DNA of 64,000 nt. Source: Daldinia sp. FL1419 (taxonomy: Eukaryota; Ascomycota; Sordariomycetes; Xylariales; Hypoxylaceae). The position numbers were made by a program, and so were the translations under genes. The stretch covers positions 186,001 through 250,000 of the forward strand of contig MU623342.1 in NCBI GenBank assembly GCA_025201765.1, given 5' to 3'. Positions within the stretch are counted from its first letter, which is position 1, and each line of letters starts with the position of its first letter. Below are positions 49,475 to 60,613 of this stretch, one piece after another. The notes below the pieces were generated by a model that was not told where the DNA came from, ran no database searches, and saw only the letters and a program-made list of their open reading frames with translations.

Positions 49475-50012
49475 GGGCCGGGGAGTCGTGTTGGTGGGGA
49501 TAGCACCTGAGAATAGGAGTTAAAAGGACCTAGGAAGCGAGAGGTTTGTGTTATTGGGTTAGGGACTACTACTAAATGGGTATTGTAAAAAGCGGTTTGT
49601 TTTGATGGAATATATGAAATATCATGGATAGCGCTAGGGTAGACTTGAGTTGAGTATTCTCAAGCTGTTTTCGACTAGTATAGCTAGGGTAGCTTAGACG
49701 GGGTTATTCCACTTGCTTTCTACCAACAATTCACCTCAATTCAGTCTTTATTTTTTGGTAATGATTATTCATATGCTGTTTTTATTCCGTTTAATGTCGC
49801 ACCTATATAGCGAACGATCCAAACCCGGTAAACCAAAACCGCGCTGTATGTAGCGTATCTTAGGCAGGTAAGTAAATATGAAATAGCAGTCTGATATCCA
49901 AACCCAAACCCAAACCCAAAGCTGTATCGTATCATATCGTATCAAGTGAAAGTCTTCCCAGACACAAATCTCTACATCCTCATTCGTACACGCATTCCCT
50001 CGTCGATCTAAC
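49475..50012. other. Intergenic, convergent 3' regions
   Basis: Downstream flanks of the Pro-rich gene and the metallophosphatase gene. A CCCAAA-type run lies at 49898-49920. No coding segment is supported. Confidence 0.5.
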
Positions 50013-51963
50013 CTAGCAATTCTTCTCCCAATGCTCCTTGACCCATCCCGCGACAACGTCCGTTAGAGTGTTATTCGAGTACACCTTGACGTCTTCCGTG
50101 CTGTAATCGCCGCCGCTGAACTTGAGCGCGGTGATGACCCACGGCTGGACGTAGTCGATGAAGACTAGATCTACGGTTTCCGGGTCTGGGGCGGGTGTTG
50201 ATTCGTTGATAGGGGCGGGGAAAGAGATCTTGGATTGGATGCAGTTGGGTACATTGTAGAACTTGATCGGAGAGTGTACGGCGTCGTCACCGTCGTCGCC
50301 TAGGTCGTCGCGGGTGGTGTATCCGCCTACGAGCTCAGGGTCTTCCTTTCCTTGGCCTTCGTCGGGCTTGGATAAGCTGGCGGCGCCCGATAGTGGCTTC
50401 TGCATGGAACCTTGTTGCATAAATAACGAGTACATAGCCTCGTCATCTATTTCAGACGCCGTCTTGAAAAACGGACTTTGCGGGACCGCTTGTTCGGGAA
50501 TTGTCAAGTATTTGGTGTCAAGGGCACCGCCGAAGACCTGGCCACCGCTGTTAAGTAACTCGAGGACCTTGCTGGCGATAGCATAGGGTACCTCGGGGAC
50601 GTAGTTAAATTTGCTGATAAAGGGCGAGATAAGGTACGTCGAATCCTTCGTAAAGGCACCCTTAAAGATATCAAAGCGGATGGCACCCGTGTTGACGATG
50701 GCTAGGCGCGGGACGTCCTTTCTCTCCTCATTGGTGATGCTATCAGGGATGACTTGGGTCTCGAGCCAGCTGAATATGCTGTTCTCGCTGGGGTACGGAG
50801 CGCGGCTCATCCAGAGGTCTTGCGGCGCGCAGCCGAATGAATCGTCGAGTTTAAGAGCCTTACGGCCATCAGCAATGAGCTTAGAGACGTTGCGACCGTG
50901 CTCGGTAGGGAAAGTAGTCTCGTTCAAGCCGGTGTGGTAATGCAGACCGAACAGGTTGTTATCAATGTAGCGCCTCTTGAAGGTAACAGTCGCTGCTTCA
51001 GCCGAAGGTTCACTTCCGCTCCTCTTCTTGATGCCATCGATAGACAAGAACCCGATGGTCTCGAAATACCGACCGCTAGCGAGCGCGTACGCCTTGTCGT
51101 CGAACTTCCTCGCATCTCGTACGTGAGCGTGGCCACCGAGGAATGCGATAGGAGTGTACCAGTTTTGGTCTCTAATGACCTTGAAGATTTGTTCGAACTC
51201 CTTCATTCGCAAGCCGACGTGGCCAACGACTAGGAATAGATCGGGCTTTTCTCTAATGGCGTTCTGGAACCATTCCTCCTTCATGGTTTCTTCGACCGGC
51301 TGTACGACGCTGTTGTTCGCATTGCGATCAAAGTCGAATATGAATCCCAAAGCAACAACATTGTAGCCGAGGTTCTTGGTGGTGAACTTGATGTAGCGCT
51401 GAGCTTGGGGGATCTGATTACCGGTCTCGGGTTCGATGTAATCGAGGTTGGAAGCGATGTAGGAATGCTTGAACTTCGGAACGGTGGTGTTATGCTCTCG
51501 CGCAACCGAAGCTTCTTGGTATAGCTCGTGGTTTCCGGTGCAAAGGGCGTCGACGGTTTGTTCGCCGAAGATGTCGTAGGAATATTTTCCCTTCGGGTTA
51601 GAGGCGTCGTATAAGCCGTTTCCTTCGATTCTGTCGCCGGAATCGATGACTAGTAAGTCTACACCTTTTTCATCTGCCTTCTTTTTCATATGACTCGTAA
51701 ATGAGATGTAGTCGCCCCAGTCGGCGGAATATTGCGGTCTAGAAGTAAACAAAGTCAGCGATAATCGATCAGCCCTCGTTCTCCTAGGTGCCTTACTCTT
51801 GTAGATGACCACCAAGCCAACCGTGCGTATCTGTAGTGTGGATGAAATTGATTTGTCCCCATTCGAGGTCTCTCATCGGAGCGGCGACCGGCGCGGGAGC
51901 TCCAGGTTGAGAGGATTCAGCGACCGCCGCCAGCGACGCGACGAGGATAATCCTTGGAATCAT
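50013..51963 (-). CDS. Secreted metallophosphatase, UshA/5'-nucleotidase-like
   Basis: Two exons (51963-51797, 51738-50013) with a 58-nt intron give 630 aa. A signal peptide (MIPRIILVASLAAVAESS) leads to the metallophosphoesterase core, with all metal motifs in order: FIHTTDTHGW, VIDSGDRIEGNG, CTGNHELYQ, VVGHVGLR and GGHAHVRD. The C-terminal nucleotidase-like domain follows, with LAIVNTGAIRFDIFKGAFT and the YLISPFISKFNYV segment. The family hydrolyses phosphomonoesters such as nucleotides at the cell surface, in the vacuole or outside the cell; yeast YHR202W-type proteins are the nearest fungal group I recall. The substrate is unknown. No GPI signal is evident at the C-terminus (WVKEHWEKNC). 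The intron junction restores the DTHGW..HLQEPQYSADW stretch exactly, so the model is strong. Confidence 0.92.
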
Positions 51964-52542
51964 TTTGATTTATTCAGCGATGTAGACTATGCCCATACCT
52001 AGGTAGATGATCGTCGAGATTCTAGTGTAGGTATTTAATAGACATATGTATAAGGTGCCTCTGGCTTATGAGGTAACCGTAGGTATGTAGAGTAGATCGT
52101 GGCTGAGTTGGTGGTACACATGAGTTGTCCGCCTAGAACATATAATATAATAGGTACACTAGCCTAACCTTAGGTATGCAGATGTCCATATGTACTATAA
52201 TGCTCCGAGTTCTCATAGGTCGAGAAACCCGTTGACCGTCTCGGTACCTGCCAAGCTTTAAGATGCGTCACCGGCGACAACTGGAGCTCTCCTGCAACCG
52301 ATAAAGCTATAGGCAGGGGTCTAACTGCTTTAGCGCCAAAGGATAGGGGATACCGGTACCTGTAGCTCGCCAGCCCGCATATACATTAGGTACCTAAATA
52401 GTACGGATTTGTACCTAGGTAGGATCGGGATGTACGATAGCTTATCGATAACCACTGCCGTAACGAGAAACGCACGTCGAAAACGCCAAAAGACGTTAAA
52501 TTATAATAACCAACTTAGAATGTCGAATATCACTGGGACCAC
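51964..52542. other. Divergent promoter region, metallophosphatase and HER2
   Basis: It contains TACCTAGGTAG blocks at about 51996-52006 and TTAGGTACCTAAA...GTACCTAGGTAGG at about 52386-52423. No coding segment is supported. Confidence 0.5.
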
Positions 52543-54105
52543 ATGTCTACCTATGTCAGGCATTCTCAAATCGTAGCCGCCCGTAGGGTGATCTCTTCGC
52601 AATGGAGGGTCGGCAATGCACAGCGCCGCTACCTTCGCCAAGTTGCTGCAAACACTGATCCCTCAGTCGGCACTGAGCCGTCCATCGAAGGCAACGGACA
52701 GACAGTCCGTCTCGCAGTCAAGGACAATATTTCCGCCCTGGGATTTTCGACGACATGTGCATCCAATATCCTCACCGGGAACAAGATTCCCTTCGACGCC
52801 ACCATAGTCAAGCAATTAAGGCAGAGGGGTTCAGTTGTGACGGCCAAAGCGGGTATGGACGAATTCGGAATGGGTACTCATTCCACAACGTCCGCATTTG
52901 AAGATATCCATAACGTGTGCGGCCTAGAGAAGTACTCAGCCGGAGGTAGCTCTGGGGGAAGTGCCGTCGCCGTAAGGAAGGGAGAAGCCGAATTAGCTCT
53001 CGGCACCGATACGGGAGGATCTGTTCGTATGCCCGCCGCGTATACCGGCACCGTGGGGTTCAAGCCGTCGTATGGCATGCTATCTCGTTGGGGTGTAGTT
53101 CCTTACGCAAACTCACTCGATACGGTTGGGCTACTCGCCAAAACCGTGGGCCCGATAGGAACGGCCATTGTCGGACAAAAGCTATATTTGGAACACGATC
53201 CTAATGATCCAACGTCTCTGCCTCCTCAGGTGCGCCAAAGATGTACCGCGGAACGAAAAGGCTACGACTTGTGGAACCCAGCCCAAGAGGGTCGAGTACA
53301 GGGTTTGACCTTCGGAATCCCGATAGAGTACAACATCGAGGAACTCGACCCGCGCATACGACAAGGATGGCTTACAGCAGCCCAAAAGATCGAAGAATTA
53401 GGGGGTCGTGTCGTCCCGGTGTCGTTACCTTCTACGAAAAACGCACTTTCTGTATATTATGTGATAGCACCGGCTGAAGCAGCATCTAATCTTGCCAAGT
53501 ACGACGGCGTTCGCTACGGTAAACGAAACAGTGAACAAGCTAGCGACTCTTTCGAGGGCATCTTATATGGTAAAACAAGAGACACGGGTTTCGGAAGCGA
53601 AGTCAAACGTCGCATTCTGCTGGGATCGTACACCCTCAGCTCAGAGGCTATAGACAACTATTTCATACAGGCCCAGAAAGTCCGCCGCATCGTCAGGAGA
53701 GACTTTGACCGAGTCTTCAGACTATCAAACCCGCTTGAGGACCAACAACCTTTCGACCTTAGCGAAATGGAAGATACGATAGAACTGGAAAACAAGTTCG
53801 GCCCTGCCCAAGTCGACTTTCTTCTGTGTCCTACCGCACCGACTACTCCACCCTTACTCGAGGACGTCAGGAAACAGACACCCCTAGATTCCTATATGAA
53901 CGACATATTCACGGTTCCGGCCAGTCTCGCGGGATTGCCCGCCATCAGTATTCCCATGGACATCCCTGTTGATCCAGCTAGTGAGGAGCAAAAACTGCTA
54001 AGCTTTGGAGGTATGCAGCTCATTGGGCAATATTGGGACGATGCGCGTCTACTTTCTGTAGCCGATGTGCTAGCGCCTCAGATACTTCAGCAAACCCTCT
54101 TTTGA
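52543..54105 (+). CDS. HER2: Mitochondrial glutamyl-tRNA(Gln) amidotransferase subunit A
   Basis: This single exon encodes 520 aa. The basic N-terminus (MSTYVRHSQIVAARRVISSQ) looks like a mitochondrial presequence. The amidase-signature fold carries the catalytic triad: Lys in VRLAVKDNISALGF, cis-Ser in GTDTGGSVRMPA, and nucleophile Ser in YSAGGSSGGSAVAV. FKPSYGMLSRWGVVPYANSL and the late FTVPASLAGLPAISIPM are GatA hallmarks that separate it from general amidases. The enzyme releases ammonia from glutamine for conversion of Glu-tRNA(Gln) to Gln-tRNA(Gln) in the GatFAB complex of the mitochondrial matrix. Length is usual for fungal Her2. Orientation is convergent with PRP38, 244 bp apart. Confidence 0.95.
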   Translation: MSTYVRHSQIVAARRVISSQWRVGNAQRRYLRQVAANTDPSVGTEPSIEGNGQTVRLAVKDNISALGFSTTCASNILTGNKIPFDATIVKQLRQRGSVVTAKAGMDEFGMGTHSTTSAFEDIHNVCGLEKYSAGGSSGGSAVAVRKGEAELALGTDTGGSVRMPAAYTGTVGFKPSYGMLSRWGVVPYANSLDTVGLLAKTVGPIGTAIVGQKLYLEHDPNDPTSLPPQVRQRCTAERKGYDLWNPAQEGRVQGLTFGIPIEYNIEELDPRIRQGWLTAAQKIEELGGRVVPVSLPSTKNALSVYYVIAPAEAASNLAKYDGVRYGKRNSEQASDSFEGILYGKTRDTGFGSEVKRRILLGSYTLSSEAIDNYFIQAQKVRRIVRRDFDRVFRLSNPLEDQQPFDLSEMEDTIELENKFGPAQVDFLLCPTAPTTPPLLEDVRKQTPLDSYMNDIFTVPASLAGLPAISIPMDIPVDPASEEQKLLSFGGMQLIGQYWDDARLLSVADVLAPQILQQTLF

Positions 54106-54349
54106 GCCTCACGCATCTCGATGCGAGACAGAGGATATCTCATCTCCGATGTAGAGTCGTAGAGTGTAGGTAGTCAGGATATGTACGACAATACCCCAGA
54201 GATTATAAATCAAGATCTCTTGCTCTTTCCAATCGTCCGTAATATGAGGATGAATTAGCTTCATTTTCCGATTAAACGTGATGTTTCGTAGTAATATGCA
54301 AGGCTTCGATTCTCAAGGCCAGGCGTGCGACACTATGTAGTCGTTTCTT

Positions 54350-55186
54350 TCATCGATCATCCCTACCAGATTCACCGCTCGAATCCACATCCATATGACT
54401 TCGTGGTCGGTCCCTATCACTCGACCTCGAATCCCTTCTCCCACTCGACCTGGAAGTTGATCTCCTACGCCCTCTATCCGAGAATTCGCCCTCTTCAATC
54501 AACCCCTCGTCATCGCTATCCGCCCTCGCATCTTCATTGGCGTCACCGTTCATGTCGACATCCTCCTCCAATAAATCTTCAATATCACCCAACGGGCTTG
54601 TCCTCGGCTCCAATAACTCCAAGTCCTCCAAAACCTCACGTTTAGGCATCTGCCACAAACTCGTAGCGCAGACACGATCTTTCGTCAACAAATCATCCAC
54701 AAACTGATCCATAAACGTCAAACTCGTACCCGCGCGCCCCTTGCGCCGTAACTTGCGCCTGTCCTCTAAAAACGGCTCGAGAATCGTATACACCGTCTCC
54801 GCGCGTCGCGTCAACCTAACGTAGAAACACGCCAGCGCGCGCAGGTACTTGAACTTCTCGCCGCCGTAGTTTAGATACTCTTGCAGCACCGCGTCGTCGG
54901 GGGCCAGCTGCAGCAGTTTGAAGGCTAGACATAGGAACGGGCTGGGCTTCTGGTTCACGCCGTGGGTACCGCCGATGAAGGATACGTGGTCGACGACGCG
55001 GTCCACGATGTCCGCTTCGTTGACGCCGAAGCACTGCTCTTTCCAGAAGTAGCTATCCACGATGCGCTCCCGTACTGCCTTCTCCATGATGGTTGCTGGG
55101 TTGAGACCGTTGGGCGCGAGGGCGGCGCTGGACCCGCGCTCGTCGAGGAAGCGCCGCTCGTCGGCGCGGTGGGTGTCGGAGCCCAT
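54350..55186 (-). CDS. PRP38: Pre-mRNA-splicing factor PRP38
   Basis: This single exon encodes 278 aa and begins at the ATG at 55186. NPATIMEKAVRERIVDSYFW is the conserved PRP38 start. It is followed by EQCFGVNEADIVDRVVDHV, FLCLAFKLLQLAPDDAVLQE and the EKFKYLRALACFYVRLT segment, then the TSLTFMDQFVDDLLTKDRVC region. The C-terminal 70 residues are acidic and then RS-rich (RRRSTSRSSGRRDSRSSDRD), as in metazoan and filamentous-fungal forms but not in budding yeast. PRP38 is a U4/U6.U5 tri-snRNP/B-complex protein needed for spliceosome activation. Codon use is strongly biased to C endings in the central part. The promoter side faces a long gene-poor region. Confidence 0.95.
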   Translation of the reverse strand: MGSDTHRADERRFLDERGSSAALAPNGLNPATIMEKAVRERIVDSYFWKEQCFGVNEADIVDRVVDHVSFIGGTHGVNQKPSPFLCLAFKLLQLAPDDAVLQEYLNYGGEKFKYLRALACFYVRLTRRAETVYTILEPFLEDRRKLRRKGRAGTSLTFMDQFVDDLLTKDRVCATSLWQMPKREVLEDLELLEPRTSPLGDIEDLLEEDVDMNGDANEDARADSDDEGLIEEGEFSDRGRRRSTSRSSGRRDSRSSDRDRPRSHMDVDSSGESGRDDR

Positions 55187-58100
55187 TATTTGTGTGGTTT
55201 TTTCTTTGGGGGGGGTTTTGGAGGGGGTGGCTTAGAGAAGGGATTGCGAACCCGGGTTTTTGTTTGTATTTAGTGAAAGTGGGAGATTTGTTCGCGTGGG
55301 TTGGAAATTAAGGTGGCGCTGGAAAGAGAATTATTGGAAAGTCTTTATTGTTGCAGCTTCTTGGAACTTTTAGACGGTAACTACAATACCTATTCTCTTA
55401 TCAGTTGCCGCTAGGTACCTCTGCATAGCTTTATCGATAGGACGTTTTCAGGGGGCTAATCGCTAGGTTAGCTGCTAGCGTAAGCTCCAGAAGACTTCTT
55501 CGACTTTCAGCCCTACGACCAAATTTACCAATTTCATCATCAATTTCCACACCATAAATCTAGGAGGTAAATGGCCGACATTACTTAGCGAATATCGGCA
55601 TATCGTAATTACGCCTTATTAAGCACGCGGAATAAAGGCTTCTTCCGAAAAAGCCACTCGTACGACAACATGTATAACATTAAATCAGATCAAATGATCC
55701 AATGAGCTACCAAAGATTCCTACTTTTGGAAGCCAACCTAGTCTATTGTCCAAGACGCAGATTGAGTTGGCAAATCTACGTCCTCTATTACTAGAACACC
55801 ACGCGCCTGATTCAGTACGGTAGTATGGTTACGGCGTTTTGTGGTATGTAACATGTTAGCACTAGAAGACGTATATCAACGTCGTGATAACCGCGTGGGA
55901 TCCAGGATACCCAAAACGGTTCACTACTAGGCGCGGTGTGGTGTTCATCGCGGAACGGTAGGGTGGCGTTCTTCGGAAAAGAAAAAAAAGGCCGACGCAA
56001 TGTATGAAAGCGGTTAGAAAGGAGGATGTGAGTTTACGCGTCAAGGGATGAGCACGAAGCCTCCTTTCCCTATTCTACTGGCCGAAAATGCTACTAGTAG
56101 ATCTCATCGTTGACCAACACTAGAGAACCTGCTTACTCCCTTTCACCACTCTATTGAGCCCCAACGGTCAGTTGCAGAAAATAAGAAGCCCACGACATAA
56201 CCCAATAACAACAAATAGAGACCCGCTCCAGGGCTCGAAATATTACTTACACCCAAAGTCATCAAATCATGAGGATAATATTTACGTACTCCGAAGCTTC
56301 AGGGGCGGGTCTGCTAGGTATGCTTTCCGTATACCTTTTCGCTCTCACGTCGGCTTATTTACGTCCCAATACCATGGATACATAAGTCAAACACGACAAC
56401 AAGGATAAGCAACCAAATCCCGTTTCAGTATAGTTAAGCTGTCAACAGATAGTTCTTCTATGCCCGTTTCTGGAGCTTCCCTGGCCAAATCATACTCTAC
56501 CGATAAGGAGACCGCCCATAGCTAACTCCACGAACCGAAACACCCTTACTGTACGCTTTGACTAGCATACTTTAAACTCGGTAACGTATTACGCATCGAT
56601 CGAGATCGAATACCCTCTCAGGCTCTCTCTCTCTCTCGTGTATTTCATAGAGATAAAGTTATAAACGTTGAGCGCCCGGTCCTACGATAGCTTAACACTG
56701 CCAAATCTCTACTATCGTGTGACAGTATCTGTGTGGAGCTTTAACAAACATATCCGACCCTCTTTTATCCACAGGATAGAAATTCGAAGAAAAAAGATTT
56801 ATTTATTTTCTGTGTAGAGGGGCTTCGCTAATAGGGCAAGGCAGGATGAAGCACCGAGAATGGACAGGAATGCGGTATATTCTTCGACGTTTCACAGGAT
56901 GGTAGATTTGTTGACACCTTGCTTGCAGAGTGGGCTCGTTCAGATTCTTGCATATCCGTGGCGTAAACATAGTCTAACTATATTTAGAGCGAATATTCTA
57001 TGCCTACCCTACGTAGGCAGGGAGGCACCTACATGAACTCCTGCCATAGGACGCTAGGACACCCTTTATAACCACCACCCAACATAACCCAAACCAACGT
57101 CCTTGGTTTGGGGGAATTAGCTTCAGCCAAGACTCCTTCATATGCTAAGATAAATCGAAATTACGTGATAGGCCCTGGGTCCAATAGAGGTCAGATACCC
57201 ACGACATGCCTGTGCCACGAGAGGCATCCCTCTCCTAACATATGGCCAAATGGGATGGGAAATCTCATGTCTTCTATTGGCTTCGAATCGGCCAGAAGGA
57301 CTTTACCGCGGCTAAGCTCGCTTGGCAGTTACCAAATATTCCGAGAGTAGAAATGCCATGGTCAATCCAGTTGTCCTTCATATAGCAAAACTCCTACCAC
57401 GCTATCGTAACCCCGTCCTTGGGTCGTCTGGATCGGCGCCCGTTGACTACATGACACTCCATCGGGTAAGGTCCAATACTCAGTGAGACCACTCAGATCT
57501 CAGATAGCACCATGCTTTTCGCGCCTAAAATTTATCTAATATATATTCCACTTCCTCTCCCTTACCTAGCCTTCAGGTCAGTGCGTATTATGTGTATTAT
57601 CAACTTATCCAAAAGTAGGAACCTGCAGCGAGAATCTTCGCTTACGTTCAGGGTGTAACGTCTCCTTTCCTGTTGGAATCTGATCGCGGAGTGAGCTGGC
57701 ACAACATTCATATGGTGGACCACCGGTTGTGTTCCGCGCCGGAGGGGGTTAATCATGACTATCAGCCTGGACCTTGTCATATCCTCTACTTTGGAACCGG
57801 GTGCCCCATCCGGGATCCTCATTCCGCCACACAAACAAGAGATATATAAGGGACTCGTAGCAGGCATTGACATCTTAACACAGGTTATGCCAGTCAACTT
57901 CAATTTATATCGACGACAACCTGCAGGATCTTGCAAATCGAGGCCGAGGATAAGGACCCGGGTCCATGCGGGTATCACAACGGCAGCATATGTCTGCCGC
58001 CCCGCGCCTTAACTTGATATTCGGGGATGCTACCGGCTATTACTAAAGCCAAAGCGTCCCCTCCTATAGGCCGAAAAGACCATCTACACCAAGGCAGTGC

Positions 58101-58355
58101 TATATCGAGCAAAGGATCCAGAGTCGGATGTAAGCAGGGTTTATCATGGTTTATCATGGACACCTAGGTATGTCGCAAGAGTAAAATTTTTATTAACTAG
58201 AAACAAGATAACGCTACTACTATATTCCTGACGTTTAGTCGACGTTGGAGCATTGAGAATGTTTCCTTTTCTATATAGAGTATCTTCAGCCCATCTATGA
58301 GGGTTGTAGATTCCACTAGCTTTAACGTCTAAGAGTTAGAAGTAAAGAAAACGCT
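55187..58355. other. Long gene-poor intergenic region
   Basis: No protein gene is supported over 3.2 kb. A (CT)8 run lies at about 56623-56638. An open frame of 138 codons on the minus strand (57562-57978) has no recognisable family and overlaps another on the opposite strand, so it is not called. No transposon signature was found. Confidence 0.5.
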
Positions 58356-59819
58356 ATGGCAAAATCTGTTCTGATCGATATACCAGAAGGGCTTGGTGCT
58401 GAAACACTGGCCGCCACTATCATCCTAGCAGCCGTCTCTTTTATTACCGTTATTTTACGACTATTGGTTAGAATCAGAAAAGGGTCTATGGGCTTTGATG
58501 ACTACTTGATGGTGATAGGTCTTGTAAGTTTCCAGTCCCTTAGTCAGGAACGATTTAGAGACGTTTATGTGTGGAAATGGCAACTAATGGTGACTTCTTA
58601 TGCTATAGGGTACTTATATGTTCTGCTGTGTCGTTATCTACCTCGCCTGCTTGTCAGGGTTTGGCGCGAAAGACGATGTCCTTTTCCAAATAGACCCAAC
58701 GGGTGAGATGAGGGAGAACGGTTTAAAATGTACGTTTCCGATACTTAACTTATGTCATGTTCATATACGGCGCTTTATAGCTAACTGGTATCCTAAATTC
58801 TAGGGATGTTCTTTTTTGAAGTGGGCTATATGGCGTGTTTCCCCTTCATCAAAACTAGTATTTGTGTTGCTCTCATACGGATCACTAGTGACAAGCGCTA
58901 TGCGATTCCTCTGTGGCTCGTTATCATTGCTAGTTTCGTCACGGCGGCCGTCGGTTTGGGAATCGTCATGAGCCAATGCGAATCCATATCTGAGAATTGG
59001 AAAGTAGGACCCAACACATGCTCGGGCCTCAACCGCCTCGGCGATGTGTCTCTTGCTATGTCGGCAGTTTCCATCGTGACGGACTGGACATGTGCGGTTA
59101 TTCCTGCGTTTATCCTGTGGAACTTGAATATGAAGCCTCGGGTTAAGGCGTCGCTTATATTCGTCCTTGCCCTTGGAGTCTTGTATATCCCACCCATTCC
59201 CCAAAGTTACCTTGTATTGGCTTAGGGTTAGGCTAACTTACCTTTCTGTTACAGAGCTAGTATATCTACTTGTGTTCGACTACCGCTCGTGAAGATGTAT
59301 ATGCACACTGTTTCAAACCCCGGTGACGGTCTCTGTACGTAATATTGTTACGCACTCTACATCCATGCATTAGAAACTAACCACTATATAGACAAGGGGT
59401 GTCGCATAAGCGTTTGGTCCGTCGTCGAGTGTGGTATCGGCATCATCGCCGGCTCTCTCCCGCCGCTACGACCACTATTCTCACGATTTGGCCTAGGGAC
59501 CAACCCGAGTATTAGGAGTCCTTATTACCGGCATCAAAGTAATAGAAGCTATGGGCCTACCGGCTCTACCAAAAAACGATCGTCTCATATTCCTCTTACC
59601 GCCGCCGCCGCCGCCGATCCCATACAACTTGGATACATGAGGCGAGCAAACCGAGGCGATTCGGTGACAACCACTTGCAGGGCGGGGCCCAGGTCGCACT
59701 CGGAGTGGTGGGAAGCTAATGACCATATTTATGGTAATAACGATTCCGATGATTGTTCGAATCGCAAACTTGTTATTGTTAAGGATACGCGGATAGATGT
59801 CAAATACGATAATTTATAA
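58356..59819 (+). CDS. Rhodopsin-domain (Pth11-type) fungal integral membrane protein
   Basis: Five exons (58356-58523, 58609-58729, 58804-59182, 59255-59334, 59392-59819) give 391 aa, with all junctions in frame. TM1 is AATIILAAVSFITVILRLLV, with the family pattern GSMGFDDYLMVIGL just after it, and TM2 is MFCCVVIYLACLSGFGAKDD. MFFFEVGYMACFPFIKTSIC, ALIRITSDKRYAIPLWLVII and the Cys-containing extracellular loop ENWKVGPNTCSGL follow. Later helices include DWTCAVIPAFILWNLNMKPR, and VWSVVECGIGIIAGSLPPLR closes the domain. The cytosolic tail is about 130 residues, basic and Ser-rich. There is no CFEM domain at the N-terminus. Proteins of this family are seven-TM receptors or receptor-like proteins in the plasma membrane; Pth11 itself acts in surface sensing. 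Ligand and pathway here are unknown. The gene is intact. Confidence 0.88.
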
Positions 59820-60613
59820 TTGGGGCTCAAAGCGGGAAGGGGGTAAAAACTATTTCAAAAGTTCAACTATATGCCTCCTACGCGAAGAACCGCCTGGAAG
59901 AATATTCCAGGCGGTGCTGAGGTGCGCGAGCCTTTTATTTTCTATGTACATTAGATACTCGGCTAGTTACCAACTAGATAGCAATATTTCAGGGGACGAT
60001 CTACTCTTAAATCTTGTGTAAAATAACCAAAATTGCTACAAATTTTACATAGCCCCCGTATCATTCCTAATTGGCAACGTAAGGGTAGAGTGTAAGGGCT
60101 CGACATAATATGTACACGAGGTTTTATACCTCCGAACCAATCACGGCGCGGGAAGAGTTCTGAATTGGGAAGATGTTAGTTCCGCCTTTATAAGAACGGT
60201 ACTGATGTCAAACGGCTGTCTACCTGGCTGCCTGTGTAAAAGATCCCTTGTGGTGACTATTCATCAGCACGTAGTTACGTGTCTAGGTACTTGATATGCC
60301 TTATGATTTCCGCTTAATGCAAGGTCCCCAGTTTGCGTAGGCCGCAGTATCGTAAAGCGTAGACCCCCTGAAACGCTGAGGATGTTAAACGCCTGTAAAG
60401 CATTAAGTTCTGGGTTGTCGCCGTAACGGTCCTTAGCGCCTTCGGTTCTAGTATGAAGAGTAGGGGGGATTAAGCTTCGATTGGTCAGGGTTTCTTGGGT
60501 CATGCCCATATAAGGTCTTATAAGGTCATATAAGTTGGCCACCGTGTTTCATTACTTTTATGATAATTTACCTTTTGCATATTACTATTCTGGCAGGGAA
60601 CCCATGAGAGAAA
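59820..60613. other. Intergenic, with a perfect hairpin
   Basis: Aside from the inverted repeat at 59889-59915 nothing is recognised. The right part would be the upstream region of the decayed ADH-like gene. Confidence 0.5.
59889..59915. repeat. 11-bp perfect inverted repeat, 5-nt loop
   Basis: ACCGCCTGGAA (59889-59899) and its reverse complement (59905-59915) flank GAATA. It lies about 70 bp after the stop of the rhodopsin-domain gene, so it could be a 3' UTR hairpin. No T-run follows it. Confidence 0.8.

Noticed and set aside
48838..49503. His-Ser/Arg-Ser repeat protein in another plus frame
   Set aside because: It is the alternate reading of the AP/TP hexanucleotide repeat and lacks any supported start or family.
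49898..49920. CCCAAA repeats as an interstitial telomere
   Set aside because: The fungal telomere unit is usually CCCTAA. Only about four units are present, with no subtelomeric context.
57562..57978. Minus-strand frame of 138 codons
   Set aside because: No recognisable family, an overlapping frame on the other strand and no intron context. It is likely chance.
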